DNA of 64,000 nucleotides from NCBI RefSeq assembly GCF_040365005.1, contig NZ_BAABWV010000006.1, positions 124,001 to 188,000 on the forward strand. Direction: 5' to 3'. Below the pieces are notes generated by a model. It saw only the letters and a list, made by a program, of their open reading frames with translations, made no database searches and was not told where the DNA came from. Made by a program: the position numbers and the translations under genes. Positions 36,519-44,041 of the stretch are shown piece after piece (within the stretch, counting starts at the first letter, position 1; each line of letters starts with the position of its first letter). This DNA is from Antarcticimicrobium sp040365005 (GTDB lineage Bacteria > Pseudomonadota > Alphaproteobacteria > Rhodobacterales > Rhodobacteraceae).

Positions 36519-38051
36519 TCACAGCGGAATGTTGTCGTGCTTCTTCCACGGGTTGGTCAGCTGCTTGTTGCGCAGCGAGGCAAAGGCACGCGCCACCCGC
36601 TTGCGGGTCGACTGCGGGCGGATCACCTCGTCGATAAAGCCCTTCTCGGCGGCCACGAAGGGGTTGGCGAAACGGTCCTCGTAATCCTTGGTGCGCTGCG
36701 CGATCTTGTCCGGGTCGCCCAGCTCGGAGCGATAGAGGATCTCGGTCGCGCCCTTGGCCCCCATCACCGCGATCTCGGCGGTCGGCCAGGCATAGTTGAA
36801 ATCGCCGCGGATATGCTTGGAGCTCATCACGTCATAGGCGCCGCCATAGGCCTTGCGGGTGATCACCGTGACCTTTGGCACCGTCGCCTCGCCATAGGCG
36901 AACAGCAGCTTGGCACCATGCTTGATCACGCCGCCGTATTCCTGCGAGGTGCCGGGCAGGAAGCCGGGCACGTCGACCAGCGTCAGGATCGGGATCTCGA
37001 AGGCATCGCAGAACCGCACGAAGCGCGCCGCCTTGCGGCTGCTGTCGATGTCGAGGCAACCGGCCAGCACCATCGGCTGGTTGGCCACCACGCCCACGGT
37101 CTGCCCCTCCAGCCGAACGAAGCCGGTGATGATGTTCTTGGCGAAATCCTCCTGGATCTCGTAGAAATCGCCCTCGTCCGCGATCTTCAGGATCAGTTCC
37201 TTCATGTCGTAGGGCGTGTTGGGGTTTTCCGGCACAAGGGTGTCCAGGCTGGGCTCGATCCGGCCCGGCTCGTCGAAGAACGGGCGAACCGGCGGTTTCT
37301 CGCGGTTGTTCAGCGGCAGGAAATCCACCAGCCGGCGCACCTCGGCCATCGCCTCGACGTCGTTCTCGAAGGCGCCGTCAGCGACCGAGCTCTTGCGGGT
37401 GTGAGTCGAGGCGCCGCCCAACTCCTCGGCGGTAACCTGTTCGTTGGTGACCGTCTTGACCACGTCGGGGCCGGTCACGAACATGTAGGAGGTGTCCTTG
37501 ACCATGAAGATGAAGTCGGTCATCGCCGGGGAATAGACCGCGCCGCCGGCGCAGGGGCCCATGATCACGCTGATCTGCGGCACCACGCCCGAAGCCATGA
37601 TGTTGCGCTGGAACACGTCGGCATAGCCAGCGAGCGACGCCACGCCCTCCTGGATGCGGGCACCGCCCGAGTCGTTGATGCCGATCACCGGCGCCCCGTT
37701 CTGAACCGCCATGTCCATGATCTTGCAGATCTTTTGCGCGTGGGTTTCGCTGAGCGAGCCGCCGAAGACGGTGAAATCCTGACTGAACACATAGACCATG
37801 CGGCCGTTGATCGTGCCCCAGCCGGTCACCACCCCGTCGCCATAGGGGCGCTGCTCCTGCATGCCGAAATCGGTGCAGCGATGGGCGACGAACATGTCGA
37901 ACTCCTCGAAGCTGCCCTCGTCCAGCAGCAGGTCGATCCGTTCACGCGCGGTCAGCTTGCCGCGGCCGTGCTGCGCGTCGATCCGCTTTTGCCCGCCACC
38001 CAGCCGGGCGGCTTCGCGGCGGTCTTCCAGCTCGGAAAGGATGTCCTTCAT
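36519..38051 (-). CDS. pccB: Propionyl-CoA carboxylase beta subunit (carboxyltransferase)
   Basis: 510 residues from MKDILSELEDRR. The acyl-CoA carboxyltransferase halves show GGSLSETHAQKICKIMDMAVQ, PVIGINDSGGARIQEGVASL, MGPCAGGAVYSPAMTDFIFMV and, in the C-terminal half, VDVPGFLPGTSQEYGGVIKHGAKLLFAY and TRKAYGGAYDVMSSK (key residues near 375-425). It transfers CO2 from biotin on PccA to propionyl-CoA. The start is the first ATG of the conserved protein. The operator-like boxes upstream point to PccR control. Confidence 0.97.
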   Translation of the reverse strand: MKDILSELEDRREAARLGGGQKRIDAQHGRGKLTARERIDLLLDEGSFEEFDMFVAHRCTDFGMQEQRPYGDGVVTGWGTINGRMVYVFSQDFTVFGGSLSETHAQKICKIMDMAVQNGAPVIGINDSGGARIQEGVASLAGYADVFQRNIMASGVVPQISVIMGPCAGGAVYSPAMTDFIFMVKDTSYMFVTGPDVVKTVTNEQVTAEELGGASTHTRKSSVADGAFENDVEAMAEVRRLVDFLPLNNREKPPVRPFFDEPGRIEPSLDTLVPENPNTPYDMKELILKIADEGDFYEIQEDFAKNIITGFVRLEGQTVGVVANQPMVLAGCLDIDSSRKAARFVRFCDAFEIPILTLVDVPGFLPGTSQEYGGVIKHGAKLLFAYGEATVPKVTVITRKAYGGAYDVMSSKHIRGDFNYAWPTAEIAVMGAKGATEILYRSELGDPDKIAQRTKDYEDRFANPFVAAEKGFIDEVIRPQSTRKRVARAFASLRNKQLTNPWKKHDNIPL

Positions 38052-38120
38052 GATGCGTATCCCCTTTAAGATTTCGGCAAACCATACCGGTCGGCGCGCC
38101 CTGACCAAAGCAAAATTCGG

Positions 38121-38175
38121 CAAATTTGCAAAGTCAGGAAATCCACCGACTGCATATCTGAAAACCTGCAAATTT
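38121..38175. promoter_or_regulatory. Probable PccR operator in front of pccB
   Basis: An AT-rich patch holds TTTGCAAA at 38125-38132, preceded by GCAAAATTCGGCAAA, and TGCAAATTT at 38167-38175. The R. sphaeroides PccR site, as I recall, is TTTGCAAA-X4-TTTGCAAA. Here one perfect half plus degenerate halves are seen. The site lies 74 bases upstream of the pccB start codon and within the 212-base divergent gap shared with the protease gene. Confidence 0.6.
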
Positions 38176-38263
38176 CGCGCCGGACACGGTTCGCCTTCTT
38201 GGCGTCGGCAGGTTTTGCTATGGTGGCCGGATAATCGAGCACAACGACATATCGAGGCACGCC

Positions 38264-39604
38264 ATGGTTTCCAAACCCGACATTCTTGCCGACATGCAGT
38301 TCTATCTGTTCAACACGTTGGACCCGATCAACGGCAGTGACGACCCACGCTATAAGCTGACCTACCAATATGCCGGCACCAGCGAGCCCGCGGATATGCC
38401 AACCGGAAGCACATATTCCGGATGGACGGCGTTCGAGGCGGAAGAGAAGGCCGCCTTCGAGGAGGCGCTGGCGCATATCGAGAGCATTCTCAATGTCGAG
38501 TTCGTGGAAGTGTCCGGCAGCGTCGATCCGGACATCAACGTGGGCAAGGTCACTCTGCCCGGCACCACCGCCGGGTACGGCGGCTACTCCGCGTCGTATA
38601 ACGGCAACACGTTCAGCACCGTCGACAGCTTTGTCGTTTACGACAACACGCTGGATCTGTCCGTCTCCCCCGATCTGCTGCTGCACGAGTTGGGCCATGC
38701 GCTGGGGCTGAAACACCCGTTCCAGGATGCAATCGACAGCGACAGGAACCCGGTCCCCGACACGACCCTGCCGGATGCCTTCGACAACAACAAATACTCG
38801 ATCATGTCCTACACCACGAACCCGGACACCGGGAGCCACGCCGATGCGATGATGCTGTTCGACGTCTTTGCGCTTCAGGACATCTGGGGCGAGGCGGACT
38901 ACAATGCCGGCAACACCAGTTACAGCGGTCCGCGCACCGAGACGGTGGACCCGATCTGGGATACCGGCGGGACCGACACCTTTGACGCCTCCTCGCGGAC
39001 CGGCGACGTGACGCTGAACCTCAAGGCCGGGAAATTCTCCAGCTTCGACTCCACCGACGACGTGGTGATCACTTTTGGAACCGTGATCGAGAACGCCATC
39101 GGCGGCACGGGCGACGACACGCTGATCGGCAACGGCACCGGCAACACGCTCAAGGGCGGCAACGGCAGAGACACCCTCAAGGGCAATGGCGGCCGGGACA
39201 CCCTCAAGGGCGGCAACGGCTGGGACACGCTCAAGGGCAATGGCGGCGCCGACACCCTCAAGGGCCAGAAGGGCCGCGACATCCTGCTGGGCGGAAACGG
39301 CGACGACACCCTCAAGGGCGGCAACCAAAAGGACACGCTCAAGGGACAGGGCGGCGACGATACGCTTTTCGGGCAGGGCGGCGCCGACAAGTTCGTCTTT
39401 GCCAAGGGGGGTGGCAACGACACCGTCGCCGATTTCACCGACGACAGGGATTCCATCCGGTTCAACAACCTGGGCGACCTCGACACGGTCCTTGCCGCCG
39501 CCACGCAGGTGGGCGACGACGTGCTGTTCGATTTCGGTGGAAGCGGTACCCTGACTGTTCTAGACACAACCGTGAGCGTGTTAAGCGATGACATCATCGC
39601 CTGA
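38264..39604 (+). CDS. Serralysin-like RTX metalloprotease (M10-type)
   Basis: 446 residues without a classical signal peptide. The zinc site HELGHALGLKHP is at residues 141-152, and the Met-turn SIMSYT has Met181. From about 279 to 375 run about nine RTX calcium-binding nonapeptides of the form xLKGGNGxD, followed by a C-terminal NDTVADFTDDRDSIRF and VLFDFGGSGTLTVLD region ending in an acidic-hydrophobic tail. This is the architecture of proteins exported by type I secretion, but no ABC exporter or TolC gene lies nearby. Zinc ligands are complete, so it is probably active outside the cell. Confidence 0.92.
   Translation: MVSKPDILADMQFYLFNTLDPINGSDDPRYKLTYQYAGTSEPADMPTGSTYSGWTAFEAEEKAAFEEALAHIESILNVEFVEVSGSVDPDINVGKVTLPGTTAGYGGYSASYNGNTFSTVDSFVVYDNTLDLSVSPDLLLHELGHALGLKHPFQDAIDSDRNPVPDTTLPDAFDNNKYSIMSYTTNPDTGSHADAMMLFDVFALQDIWGEADYNAGNTSYSGPRTETVDPIWDTGGTDTFDASSRTGDVTLNLKAGKFSSFDSTDDVVITFGTVIENAIGGTGDDTLIGNGTGNTLKGGNGRDTLKGNGGRDTLKGGNGWDTLKGNGGADTLKGQKGRDILLGGNGDDTLKGGNQKDTLKGQGGDDTLFGQGGADKFVFAKGGGNDTVADFTDDRDSIRFNNLGDLDTVLAAATQVGDDVLFDFGGSGTLTVLDTTVSVLSDDIIA
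39098..39388 (+). repeat. RTX-coding tandem repeat
   Basis: About eight or nine in-frame copies of a 27-base unit coding for DTLKGGNGR/W/A-type nonapeptides inside the protease gene. The unit is very uniform (ACSCTCAAGGGC is repeated many times), which suggests recent copy-number change. It is protein-coding and not a CRISPR array, because there are no unique spacers. Confidence 0.85.
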
Positions 39605-39637
39605 CGCGAAGGGAAGAACAGTCAATAGCGGCACAGA

Positions 39638-40867
39638 ATGGAAAAGCGACAGGGCCCTGCCCGGCGTGATGCGCGAAACGCGCGCGCCCGCACACCGCCC
39701 CATATCGGCACCCTGATCCTGCTGTCGGGCCTGTCGGCGCTGGGCATGAACATCTTTCTGCCCAGCCTGCCGGGCATGACCGCCTATTTCCAGACCGACT
39801 ATCGGTTGATGCAGCTTTCCGTCGCGCTTTACCTGGGGGTGAACGCGGTGGTGCAACTCCTGATCGGGCCGGTCGCCGACAGCATGGGACGCCGCCCGGT
39901 GATCCTGTGGGGGCTGGTGCTGTTCCTGATCGCCACGCTGGGCTGCCTGTTCGCCCCCAGCGTCGAGATGTTCCTGCTGTTCCGCATGTGCCAGGCGGTG
40001 GTGGTGGCCGGCATGGTGCTGGGCCGCGCGGCGGTGCGCGACATCTACCCGGAGGAGAAGGCGGCCAGCATGATCGGCTATGTCACCATGGGCATGGCCA
40101 TCGTGCCGATGATGGGCCCGGTCGCCGGCGGCTTTTTGGACCAGATCTTTGGCTGGAAGGCGAATTTCTGGCTGCTGATCCTGCTCGGGGCGCTGACCCT
40201 GGTCCTGACCTATGTCGACTTCGGCGAGACCGGCCGCAAGAGCGGCAAGACCCTGATCGCGCAGTTTCGCGAATACCCCGAACTGCTGCGCTCGCCGCGG
40301 TTCTTGGGCTATACTCTGGCCGCCGCCTTCTCCTCGGGCTGTTTCTTTGCCTATCTGGGCGGCGCGCCGTTTGTCGGCACCGAGGTTTATGGCCTCGACG
40401 CGGGAAAGCTGGGCATCTATTTCGGCGCCCCGGCGCTGGGCTACCTGGTCGGCAATTTCTTCTCGGGCCGGTTCTCGGCGCGGGTCGGGATCAACCGCAT
40501 GGTGCTCTGGGGCTGCCTGATCTGCACCGCCGGGATCGCGGTCTCGATCGCCGTGATGGCCGCCGGCGCAGGCTCGGTCGAGACCTTTTTCGGCTTCATG
40601 ACCTTCGTCGGCCTCGGCAACGGCATGGCCCTGCCCAACGCCACCGCCGGTTCGCTCTCGGTGCGCCCGCACCTGGCCGCCACCGCCTCGGGGCTGAGCG
40701 GCGCGACCATGCTGGGCGGCGGCGCCGGGCTCAGCGCGCTGGCCGGCGCCCTGCTGACCCCGGCGACGGGCGCCTGGCCGCTGCTGGTCATCATGCTGGT
40801 GGTCGCGGGTCTCAGCGTCGCCGCCATCCTGCTGGTGATCGCGCGCGAACGCCAACTGGGCCTGTAG
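39638..40867 (+). CDS. Bcr/CflA-family drug-type MFS exporter
   Basis: 409 residues with twelve hydrophobic segments. The family start appears as SALGMNIFLPSLPGMTAYFQTD, followed by LYLGVNAVVQLLIGPVADSMGRRPVILWG with the MFS motif A at the loop GPVADSMGRRP (about 80-90), then RAAVRDIYPEEKAASMIGYVTMGMAIVPMMGP. It is probably an H+-driven exporter of small molecules; the substrate is unknown. The gene lies 33 bases after the protease stop, so they may be one transcript. Confidence 0.9.
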   Translation: MEKRQGPARRDARNARARTPPHIGTLILLSGLSALGMNIFLPSLPGMTAYFQTDYRLMQLSVALYLGVNAVVQLLIGPVADSMGRRPVILWGLVLFLIATLGCLFAPSVEMFLLFRMCQAVVVAGMVLGRAAVRDIYPEEKAASMIGYVTMGMAIVPMMGPVAGGFLDQIFGWKANFWLLILLGALTLVLTYVDFGETGRKSGKTLIAQFREYPELLRSPRFLGYTLAAAFSSGCFFAYLGGAPFVGTEVYGLDAGKLGIYFGAPALGYLVGNFFSGRFSARVGINRMVLWGCLICTAGIAVSIAVMAAGAGSVETFFGFMTFVGLGNGMALPNATAGSLSVRPHLAATASGLSGATMLGGGAGLSALAGALLTPATGAWPLLVIMLVVAGLSVAAILLVIARERQLGL

Positions 40868-40893
40868 GTCGCGACGGGGGCTTGCCCCTCCGG

Positions 40894-40933
40894 GTTTGCA
40901 AACCTAATCTGCACCAAACGCGAAGCTGCAAAG
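40894..40933. promoter_or_regulatory. Probable PccR operator in front of pccR
   Basis: The palindrome GTTTGCAAAC (40894-40903) contains the same TTTGCAAA as the pccB promoter, followed by TCTGCACC (40908-40915) and CTGCAAAG (40926-40933) just before the start codon. The arrangement suggests autoregulation by PccR. Confidence 0.6.
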
Positions 40934-40940
40934 GCACCCG

Positions 40941-42341
40941 ATGGCAACGCAGAAACTCTATGCCGGGGCGAAACTGCGCGAGATGCGCACGCGGCTTGGT
41001 CTGACGCAAAAGGATTTCGCGGCCAAGCTGGGCGTCTCGCTGCCCTATCTGAACCAGATGGAGAACAACAACCGCCCGGTCAGCACCACCGTGGTGCTGG
41101 CGCTGGCGCAGGAATTCGGCATGGACGTGACCGAACTGTCGACCGGCGACAGCGAACGTCTGGTCAGTGACATGCGCGAGGCGCTGGCCGACCCGGTCTT
41201 TGCCGATGCCGCGCCGCCCTTGGCCGATCTGCGGCTGACCGCCTCCAACGCCCCGGCGCTGGCGCGTGCCTTTCTCGCCCTGCACCGCAGCTATCGCCAG
41301 ACGCACGAGCGGCTGGCCTCGCTGGACGAGGCGCTGGGGCGCGAGGATGCCCGCCTTCAGGCCAGCCCCTGGGAAGAGGTGCGCGATTTCTTCCACTATT
41401 GCGACAATTACATCGACGCGGTGGACCGGGCGGCCGAGAATTTTGCCGCACAGGGCGCCGGGCCGGGCCGGATGGGCGAAACCGCGCAGGCGGTGCTGGA
41501 GGGGATGGGCATCGGCATCGAGCTTGCCGACATCACCCCGCTGCGTCAGTTCGACGCCGAGGCCGGGCTGCTGCGCCTGTCGACCCGGGCCAGCCCGGAA
41601 ACCCGGCTGTTCCAGATGCTGTTGCAACTGGCGCTGTTGCGGCAGGACAAGCTGTTGGAGGCGACACTGGATTTCGCCCGGTTCCGCAGCGACGAGGCGC
41701 GCGCCATCGCCAAGATCGGGCTGGCCAACTATTTTGCCGGGGCGGCGCTGTTGCCCTATGGTGCCTTTCTCGAGGCCGCCCAGACCCACCGCCACGACCT
41801 GGAAGTGCTCAGCGCCCGCTTCGGCGCCTCGATCGAGCAGGTGGCGCATCGGCTCTCCACCCTGCAACGCCCGGGCGCCAAGGGCATCCCGTTCTTCTTT
41901 GCCCGCGTCGACCAGGCCGGCACCATCACCAAGCGGCACAGCGCCACGCGGCTGCAATTCGCCCGCTTCGGCGGCGCCTGCCCGCTGTGGAACGTGCACC
42001 GCGCCTTTGAGACCCCGGGCCGTTTCCTGCGGCAACTGGCCGAGACCCCGGACGGGGTGCGTTACATCAACCTGGCGCGCGACGTGTCCAAGCCCGGCGG
42101 CAGCTTCGGCGCGCCGGTGCGCCGCTATGCCATCGCGCTGGGCTGCGAGGTGCGCCACGCCGGCGCGCTGGTCTATGCCGACACGCTGGACGTCACCAAC
42201 GCCGAAGCCTTCGAGCCGATCGGCATCTCTTGCCGGATCTGCGAACGCAAGACCTGCCACCAACGCTCGGTGCCGCCGCTGGAACGCAAGCTGAGCATCG
42301 ACGCCAACCGGCGCGGCGTGCTGCCCTACGAGGTGAACTGA
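40941..42341 (+). CDS. pccR: PccR, short-chain fatty acyl-CoA-responsive regulator (ScfR family)
   Basis: 466 residues. An Xre-type HTH domain comes first (LREMRTRLGLTQKDFAAKLGVSLPYLNQME, about 12-41; key residues LTQKDFAAKLGVS), then a middle region like the ImmA/IrrE-related part but without an HExxH site, then the C-terminal ScfR domain ending GISCRICERKTCHQRSVPP with clustered cysteines. In R. sphaeroides PccR activates propionyl-CoA carboxylase in response to the propionyl-CoA load. Here it is on the plus strand, about 2.9 kb from pccB, with a protease and an exporter in between. Confidence 0.93.
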   Translation: MATQKLYAGAKLREMRTRLGLTQKDFAAKLGVSLPYLNQMENNNRPVSTTVVLALAQEFGMDVTELSTGDSERLVSDMREALADPVFADAAPPLADLRLTASNAPALARAFLALHRSYRQTHERLASLDEALGREDARLQASPWEEVRDFFHYCDNYIDAVDRAAENFAAQGAGPGRMGETAQAVLEGMGIGIELADITPLRQFDAEAGLLRLSTRASPETRLFQMLLQLALLRQDKLLEATLDFARFRSDEARAIAKIGLANYFAGAALLPYGAFLEAAQTHRHDLEVLSARFGASIEQVAHRLSTLQRPGAKGIPFFFARVDQAGTITKRHSATRLQFARFGGACPLWNVHRAFETPGRFLRQLAETPDGVRYINLARDVSKPGGSFGAPVRRYAIALGCEVRHAGALVYADTLDVTNAEAFEPIGISCRICERKTCHQRSVPPLERKLSIDANRRGVLPYEVN

Positions 42342-42360
42342 ACGCCCGCGCGCCGCCCGG

Positions 42361-42852
42361 TCACTTCTTGCCGACGCTGCCGCCCGGGTTCTCGATCGCA
42401 TCGAGATCGACCAGGTCCCAAGGCATCCCGGCATTGCGATAGATGCGCTTGCCCAGCCGGGGGTAATCGCCCACGTCATGCGCCAGCCGCTCACCCACCA
42501 CGATGCAGCGCAGCGTCTCTGTGCCCGTGTTGGTGATCGAATGGGCCACCCCGCCCTTGCGGTAGCCGAGGAAATCGCCGGCTTTGATCTCCACCGCCTC
42601 GTCGCCGTGATAGGCGGTCGCCCGCCCGGACAGCACATAGACGCATTCGTCCTCAAAATAATGCATGTGATGCTCGGTGGTGTCATGCCCGGGCTCCACC
42701 TCGATGATGTGAAAGCCAAAGCCGCTCAGCCCGGCCGCATCGCCAAGGGATTTGTTGATGCGCTTGGCGTTGGGATTGAGGAAATGGGTCTTGCGCACCC
42801 CCTCCATCGCCGCGATCTCCTCGCCCCGGATCAGGTAATTGTCCTCGCCCAT
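42361..42852 (-). CDS. Cupin-domain protein
   Basis: 163 residues. It opens MGEDNYLIRGEEIAAMEGV. One cupin barrel carries motif 1 DTTEHHMHYFEDECVYVLSG (metal-type His-His near residues 60-63) and motif 2 FLGYRKGGVAHSITNTGTE (about 94-112), then GERLAHDVGDYPRLGKRIYRN. This tail is typical of cupins in the 'cupin_2' group of Rhodobacterales. It is not the same family as the 36030 cupin. Substrate unknown. Confidence 0.86.
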   Translation of the reverse strand: MGEDNYLIRGEEIAAMEGVRKTHFLNPNAKRINKSLGDAAGLSGFGFHIIEVEPGHDTTEHHMHYFEDECVYVLSGRATAYHGDEAVEIKAGDFLGYRKGGVAHSITNTGTETLRCIVVGERLAHDVGDYPRLGKRIYRNAGMPWDLVDLDAIENPGGSVGKK

Positions 42853-42964
42853 GGTCGGTCTCTCTCGCTAAAGTCTCGATCGCGGCGAGCCTAGCCGATG
42901 ACACCGCCCGCGCACAGGGGGGCGTTCATCGACCGAAGCGGGTGTTACCAGCCGCGAGACAGGA

Positions 42965-43540
42965 TCAGGGCAAGCGGTATGAGTACACGTTGTTGAGGTA
43001 TCCTTCGTCACCGATACGAAAGTGGGTCTCCCCGACGTGCTCGAAACCCTGCGCCAGATAAAACGCGATCGCAGGCGCGTTTTCCGCATTGGTTGTCAGC
43101 CAGACAGACCGGGCGGAATGGTCCCTGCAATGCGCCAGCGCGGCACTCAACAAACGCTTGCCGATGCCTTTTCCATGATGACGCGGTTGAACATAGAACG
43201 TCGCGATCTCCGTTTCCGAACAGCCCGCCAATGGCGCCGCGCTCGTCGAGGAAACCCGTATGAACCCGTCGATCCCGTCTTCATTCTGGGAAACGAGAAG
43301 GAACTGGTCGGGGTCGGCGATGAGCGCCTCGATCTTCGCGGGGGTGAACGCGTTCAAGGCGTAGTCGGCGAAAAAAGCAGACACGCCATGTTTGAGATAG
43401 GTTCCGATCCACACCTCGATCGAGATCGCCGCAATGCTTGAGGCATCCGACTGTCTTGCCCTGCGTATCTTCATGACCGATTCATGCCCGTTTTCAGGTG
43501 CGATACAAGCGCATCCTTGCCGCAAGTCCGGTATACTCAT
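42965..43540 (-). CDS. GNAT-family acetyltransferase
   Basis: 191 residues from ATG at 43540, which has GGGGGAATG before it. The catalytic domain itself starts at residue 23 (MKIRRARQSDASSIAA), so a start at 43474 is possible. The acetyl-CoA loop QPRHHGKGIGKRLL (about 128-141), ALAHCRDHSARSVWLTTNAENAPAIAFYLAQGFEHVGE and the YLNNVYSYRL end are typical. Unlike many neighbours it is AT-richer and shows several rare codons, so recent arrival is possible. Substrate unknown. Confidence 0.85.
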   Translation of the reverse strand: MSIPDLRQGCACIAPENGHESVMKIRRARQSDASSIAAISIEVWIGTYLKHGVSAFFADYALNAFTPAKIEALIADPDQFLLVSQNEDGIDGFIRVSSTSAAPLAGCSETEIATFYVQPRHHGKGIGKRLLSAALAHCRDHSARSVWLTTNAENAPAIAFYLAQGFEHVGETHFRIGDEGYLNNVYSYRLP

Positions 43541-43554
43541 GACATTCCCCCCGA

Positions 43555-43597
43555 ACGAAAAACACCCCCGCAGATCCCTGCGGGGGTGTTCGTTTTT
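43555..43597. terminator. Strong terminator, probably bidirectional
   Basis: AACACCCCCGCAG (43561-43573), ATCC loop and CTGCGGGGGTGTT (43578-43590) form a 13-bp perfect stem. T-rich ends follow on both strands: TTCGTTTTTT on plus and TTTTTCG on minus. The leftward use probably ends the DUF465 transcript. Confidence 0.85.
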
Positions 43598-43680
43598 TGA
43601 ACACTGGCTTGCACCGTAGCCCTGCGCTGCCCCCGGTCAGGGGCGGGAACCGCTGCGGCGCTTTTACCGAATGAACCGGC

Positions 43681-43920
43681 TCAGGCTTCGGACAGGATCG
43701 TCCAGATCTCGTCCTTCAGCGCCGCGCGTTTCTTGCGCATCTCGCCCTCGACCAGATCCTCGACCGGCTCCACGTTGGTCTCCGCGCGGTGCACGGCGCG
43801 GTTGATCTCGTGGTACTCGTCGGCCAGCTTGGCGAAATGCGGGTTGCTCTGCTTGAGTTCGCTGATTTTCTCGGCCTGCTCGGGGAATTCCTCGGACAGC
43901 TCATGGGGGGTATGGGTCAT
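43681..43920 (-). CDS. YdcH / DUF465-family small protein
   Basis: 79 residues, all-helical and charged: HELSEEFPEQAEKISELKQSNPHFAKLADEYHEINRAVHRAETN (about 6-49; key NPHFAKLADEYHEIN) and EDLVEGEMRKKRAALKDEIWTIL. This is the DUF465 two-helix bundle, often abundant in stationary phase. Function unknown. GGAGAG before the ATG. Followed leftward by the strong terminator at 43555-43597. Confidence 0.9.
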   Translation of the reverse strand: MTHTPHELSEEFPEQAEKISELKQSNPHFAKLADEYHEINRAVHRAETNVEPVEDLVEGEMRKKRAALKDEIWTILSEA

Positions 43921-44041
43921 CTGTTCTCTCCTACCATTTTGCGTTGCGCTATACCGTATGGAGCGCCCGTGTCCACCACATTGACGCGGATCAAGCCCGC
44001 CGTCCGCGCCGGGGTCTTTTTCACCCGGGGCCGGTCGCGCC

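Noticed and set aside
39098..39388. Repeat block considered as a CRISPR array
   Set aside because: Units are contiguous, in frame and code for RTX nonapeptides; there are no spacers and no cas genes.
42965..43540. AT-richer GNAT gene considered as part of a genomic island with the GFA gene
   Set aside because: The two are 7 kb apart with ordinary genes in between, and no integrase, tRNA junction or direct repeat was seen.
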